In this document: one piece after another, positions 63,102 through 64,000 of the stretch
How the letters are laid out: the number at the start of each line of letters is the position of its first letter
Position numbering within the stretch: the stretch's first letter is position 1
Assembly: GCA_029243025.1 (NCBI GenBank)
Contig: JAQWSU010000054.1
Coordinates: 1 to 64,000 of the forward strand
DNA: 64,000 bases
Direction of reading: 5' to 3'
Origin: Pirellulaceae bacterium
Lineage (GTDB): Bacteria; Planctomycetota; Planctomycetia; Pirellulales; Pirellulaceae
Program-made: the position numbers and the translations under genes
Notes under the pieces: model-generated
The model's input: only the letters and a program-made list of their open reading frames with translations
What the model was told of the DNA's origin: nothing
Databases searched by the model: none

Positions 63102-64000
63102 TCATTTCTCGTTGTCACCGCCGTCCAGCTTAAGTGGGCGTCGTTCGACGATCGATCGGTTTCCCGCAATCACGACGCAAACCGCGGCGCGTCCATCATA
63201 GCCATCGGCACGAGGTTTGTCCGCTTCCCGTATGCAGCGAATAAAATCTTCGTCCTCGGCTTGATAAGCATTCAGGAATAGATTCATCCAGCTGCGCACA
63301 ATCGGTCTGTTTGTGCCCTGGGAGGTATGCGAAGCGATCGCCTGCTCGGTCAAACTGCCGACGGTGATTAAGCCTTTTTCGCCGAGCACTTCACACCTTG
63401 CGTCGTACCCATATTGCACTCCTTGAGCTCCGAAAATTGAACCTTGCATGCCGTTACGAAAGCGAGCAGTCAGCACAACGTTGTCGTAGAAATCAGGAAA
63501 TGGTTCCCTTGCAGGCGATGATCGATAATTTCCACCGATCGCATAGACTTCCTCGAATTCGCTACCGGTAAACCAGCGAAGTGTGTCGATGTCGTGGCTG
63601 TTGACTTCGGCCAGCGGTCCGTTGCTTTGGCGAATATCGTACATCCATGGCTTGGGCGTTGTTGGTCCATGGGTCAGCGATTTGACCAAGACAACGCTGC
63701 CAATTTCACCCTCCTCAATGCGTTGCTGTGCGGCCAGAAAACCTTTGTCAAACCGTCGCATGAAACCGATTTGCAAGACGACGTTCGATCGTTCTGCTGC
63801 TGCGATCATTGCATCGCATTCCGCGGCTGACATTGCCATTGGTTTTTCACACAAGATGTGTTTTCCAGCATCTGCTGCTGCGATAACGATCTCAGCGTGG
63901 TACTTGGTTGGTGTCGCCACGACAACAGCATCGACTGCGCGGTCTTGAACCGCATCACGATAGTCGTGAAACGATTGGTTCACACCTAGCTCGTCACACG
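63102..64000 (-). CDS. Gfo/Idh/MocA family dehydrogenase, partial (5' end outside window)
   Basis: The frame is open to the right window edge, where it reads CDELGVNQSFHDYRDA; the N-terminal nucleotide-binding start is therefore missing. Visible features are VDAVVVATPTKYHAEIVIAA, the catalytic EKP motif in HILCEKPMAMSAAECD, GFMRRFDKGFLAAQQRIEEG, and the His-Asp pair in VNSHDIDTLRWFTGSE. The end resembles myo-inositol 2-dehydrogenase/scyllo-inositol dehydrogenase (IolG-like) proteins. It oxidises a cyclic polyol or sugar with NAD. It is about 100 bases upstream of the alcohol dehydrogenase gene and probably heads or belongs to the same operon. Confidence 0.9.
   Translation of the reverse strand, partial: CDELGVNQSFHDYRDAVQDRAVDAVVVATPTKYHAEIVIAAADAGKHILCEKPMAMSAAECDAMIAAAERSNVVLQIGFMRRFDKGFLAAQQRIEEGEIGSVVLVKSLTHGPTTPKPWMYDIRQSNGPLAEVNSHDIDTLRWFTGSEFEEVYAIGGNYRSSPAREPFPDFYDNVVLTARFRNGMQGSIFGAQGVQYGYDARCEVLGEKGLITVGSLTEQAIASHTSQGTNRPIVRSWMNLFLNAYQAEDEDFIRCIREADKPRADGYDGRAAVCVVIAGNRSIVERRPLKLDGGDNEK

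Overview
The window looks like a chromosome segment of a planctomycete, probably a Pirellulales/Rhodopirellula-type marine or freshwater bacterium. The evidence is the gene content: several very large secreted 'PVC-type' beta-propeller/HEAT/haem proteins, DUF1501 and PSCyt1-DUF1549-DUF1553 proteins, a sulfatase, DUF1080 and DUF6786 proteins, CRTAC1-like FG-GAP proteins, PEP-CTERM anchors, an LEPR-XLL-type N-terminus and dockerin-like EF-hand tails. No rRNA, tRNA, CRISPR array, phage or intact insertion sequence was recognised.

Layout. Positions 1-125 hold the start of a small minus-strand gene that looks like an NHLP/Nif11-type leader peptide. From 520 to 13365 most genes lie on the minus strand: three EF-hand/PEP-CTERM secreted proteins (one LamG, one unknown, one spherulin-4-like glycosidase), two large haem dehydrogenases and a Gfo/Idh/MocA oxidoreductase, with one plus-strand DUF1080 gene. 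From 13948 to 30925 the plus strand carries another haem dehydrogenase, a 1716-residue CotH/LamG/lamin-tail surface protein, SelO, a di-haem peroxidase and a 1166-residue haem dehydrogenase; a wrecked DUF6786 gene sits among them. From 31137 to 41775 the minus strand carries a ceramidase-like hydrolase and a set of PhyH oxygenase, PSCyt/PSD1, DUF1501, sulfatase and TIM-barrel isomerase.

Region 38092-50555 is the most unusual part. A module of PSD1(-), PhyH(-), haem/cupredoxin propeller protein(-), SDR(+) and cupin(+) appears to have been tandemly duplicated and then decayed reciprocally. Copy A keeps PSD1, PhyH and SDR but only scraps of the propeller gene and the cupin. Copy B keeps the propeller gene but has pseudogene PSD1, PhyH and SDR, and a cupin with a single stop. 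Together the copies still supply one good version of four of the five genes.

From 50602 to 56568 there is another EF-hand/PEP-CTERM protein and a CRTAC1/UnbV/TlpA/TPR protein split by a single in-frame TGA. From 56657 to the window end there is a compact minus-strand operon for sugar or polyol metabolism: Gfo/Idh dehydrogenase, zinc alcohol dehydrogenase, FGGY kinase, shikimate-dehydrogenase-like protein, cupin-type glucose-6-phosphate isomerase, 2-hydroxyacid dehydrogenase and a secreted TIM-barrel protein.

Read together, the window describes a polymer- and sugar-degrading lifestyle. Secreted and surface enzymes open sulfated or acylated substrates, extracytoplasmic haem/propeller dehydrogenases oxidise products, and cytoplasmic dehydrogenases, isomerases and a kinase feed sugars into central metabolism. 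The specific substrates cannot be read from the sequence. Family names are from recognition by eye; no database search was run.
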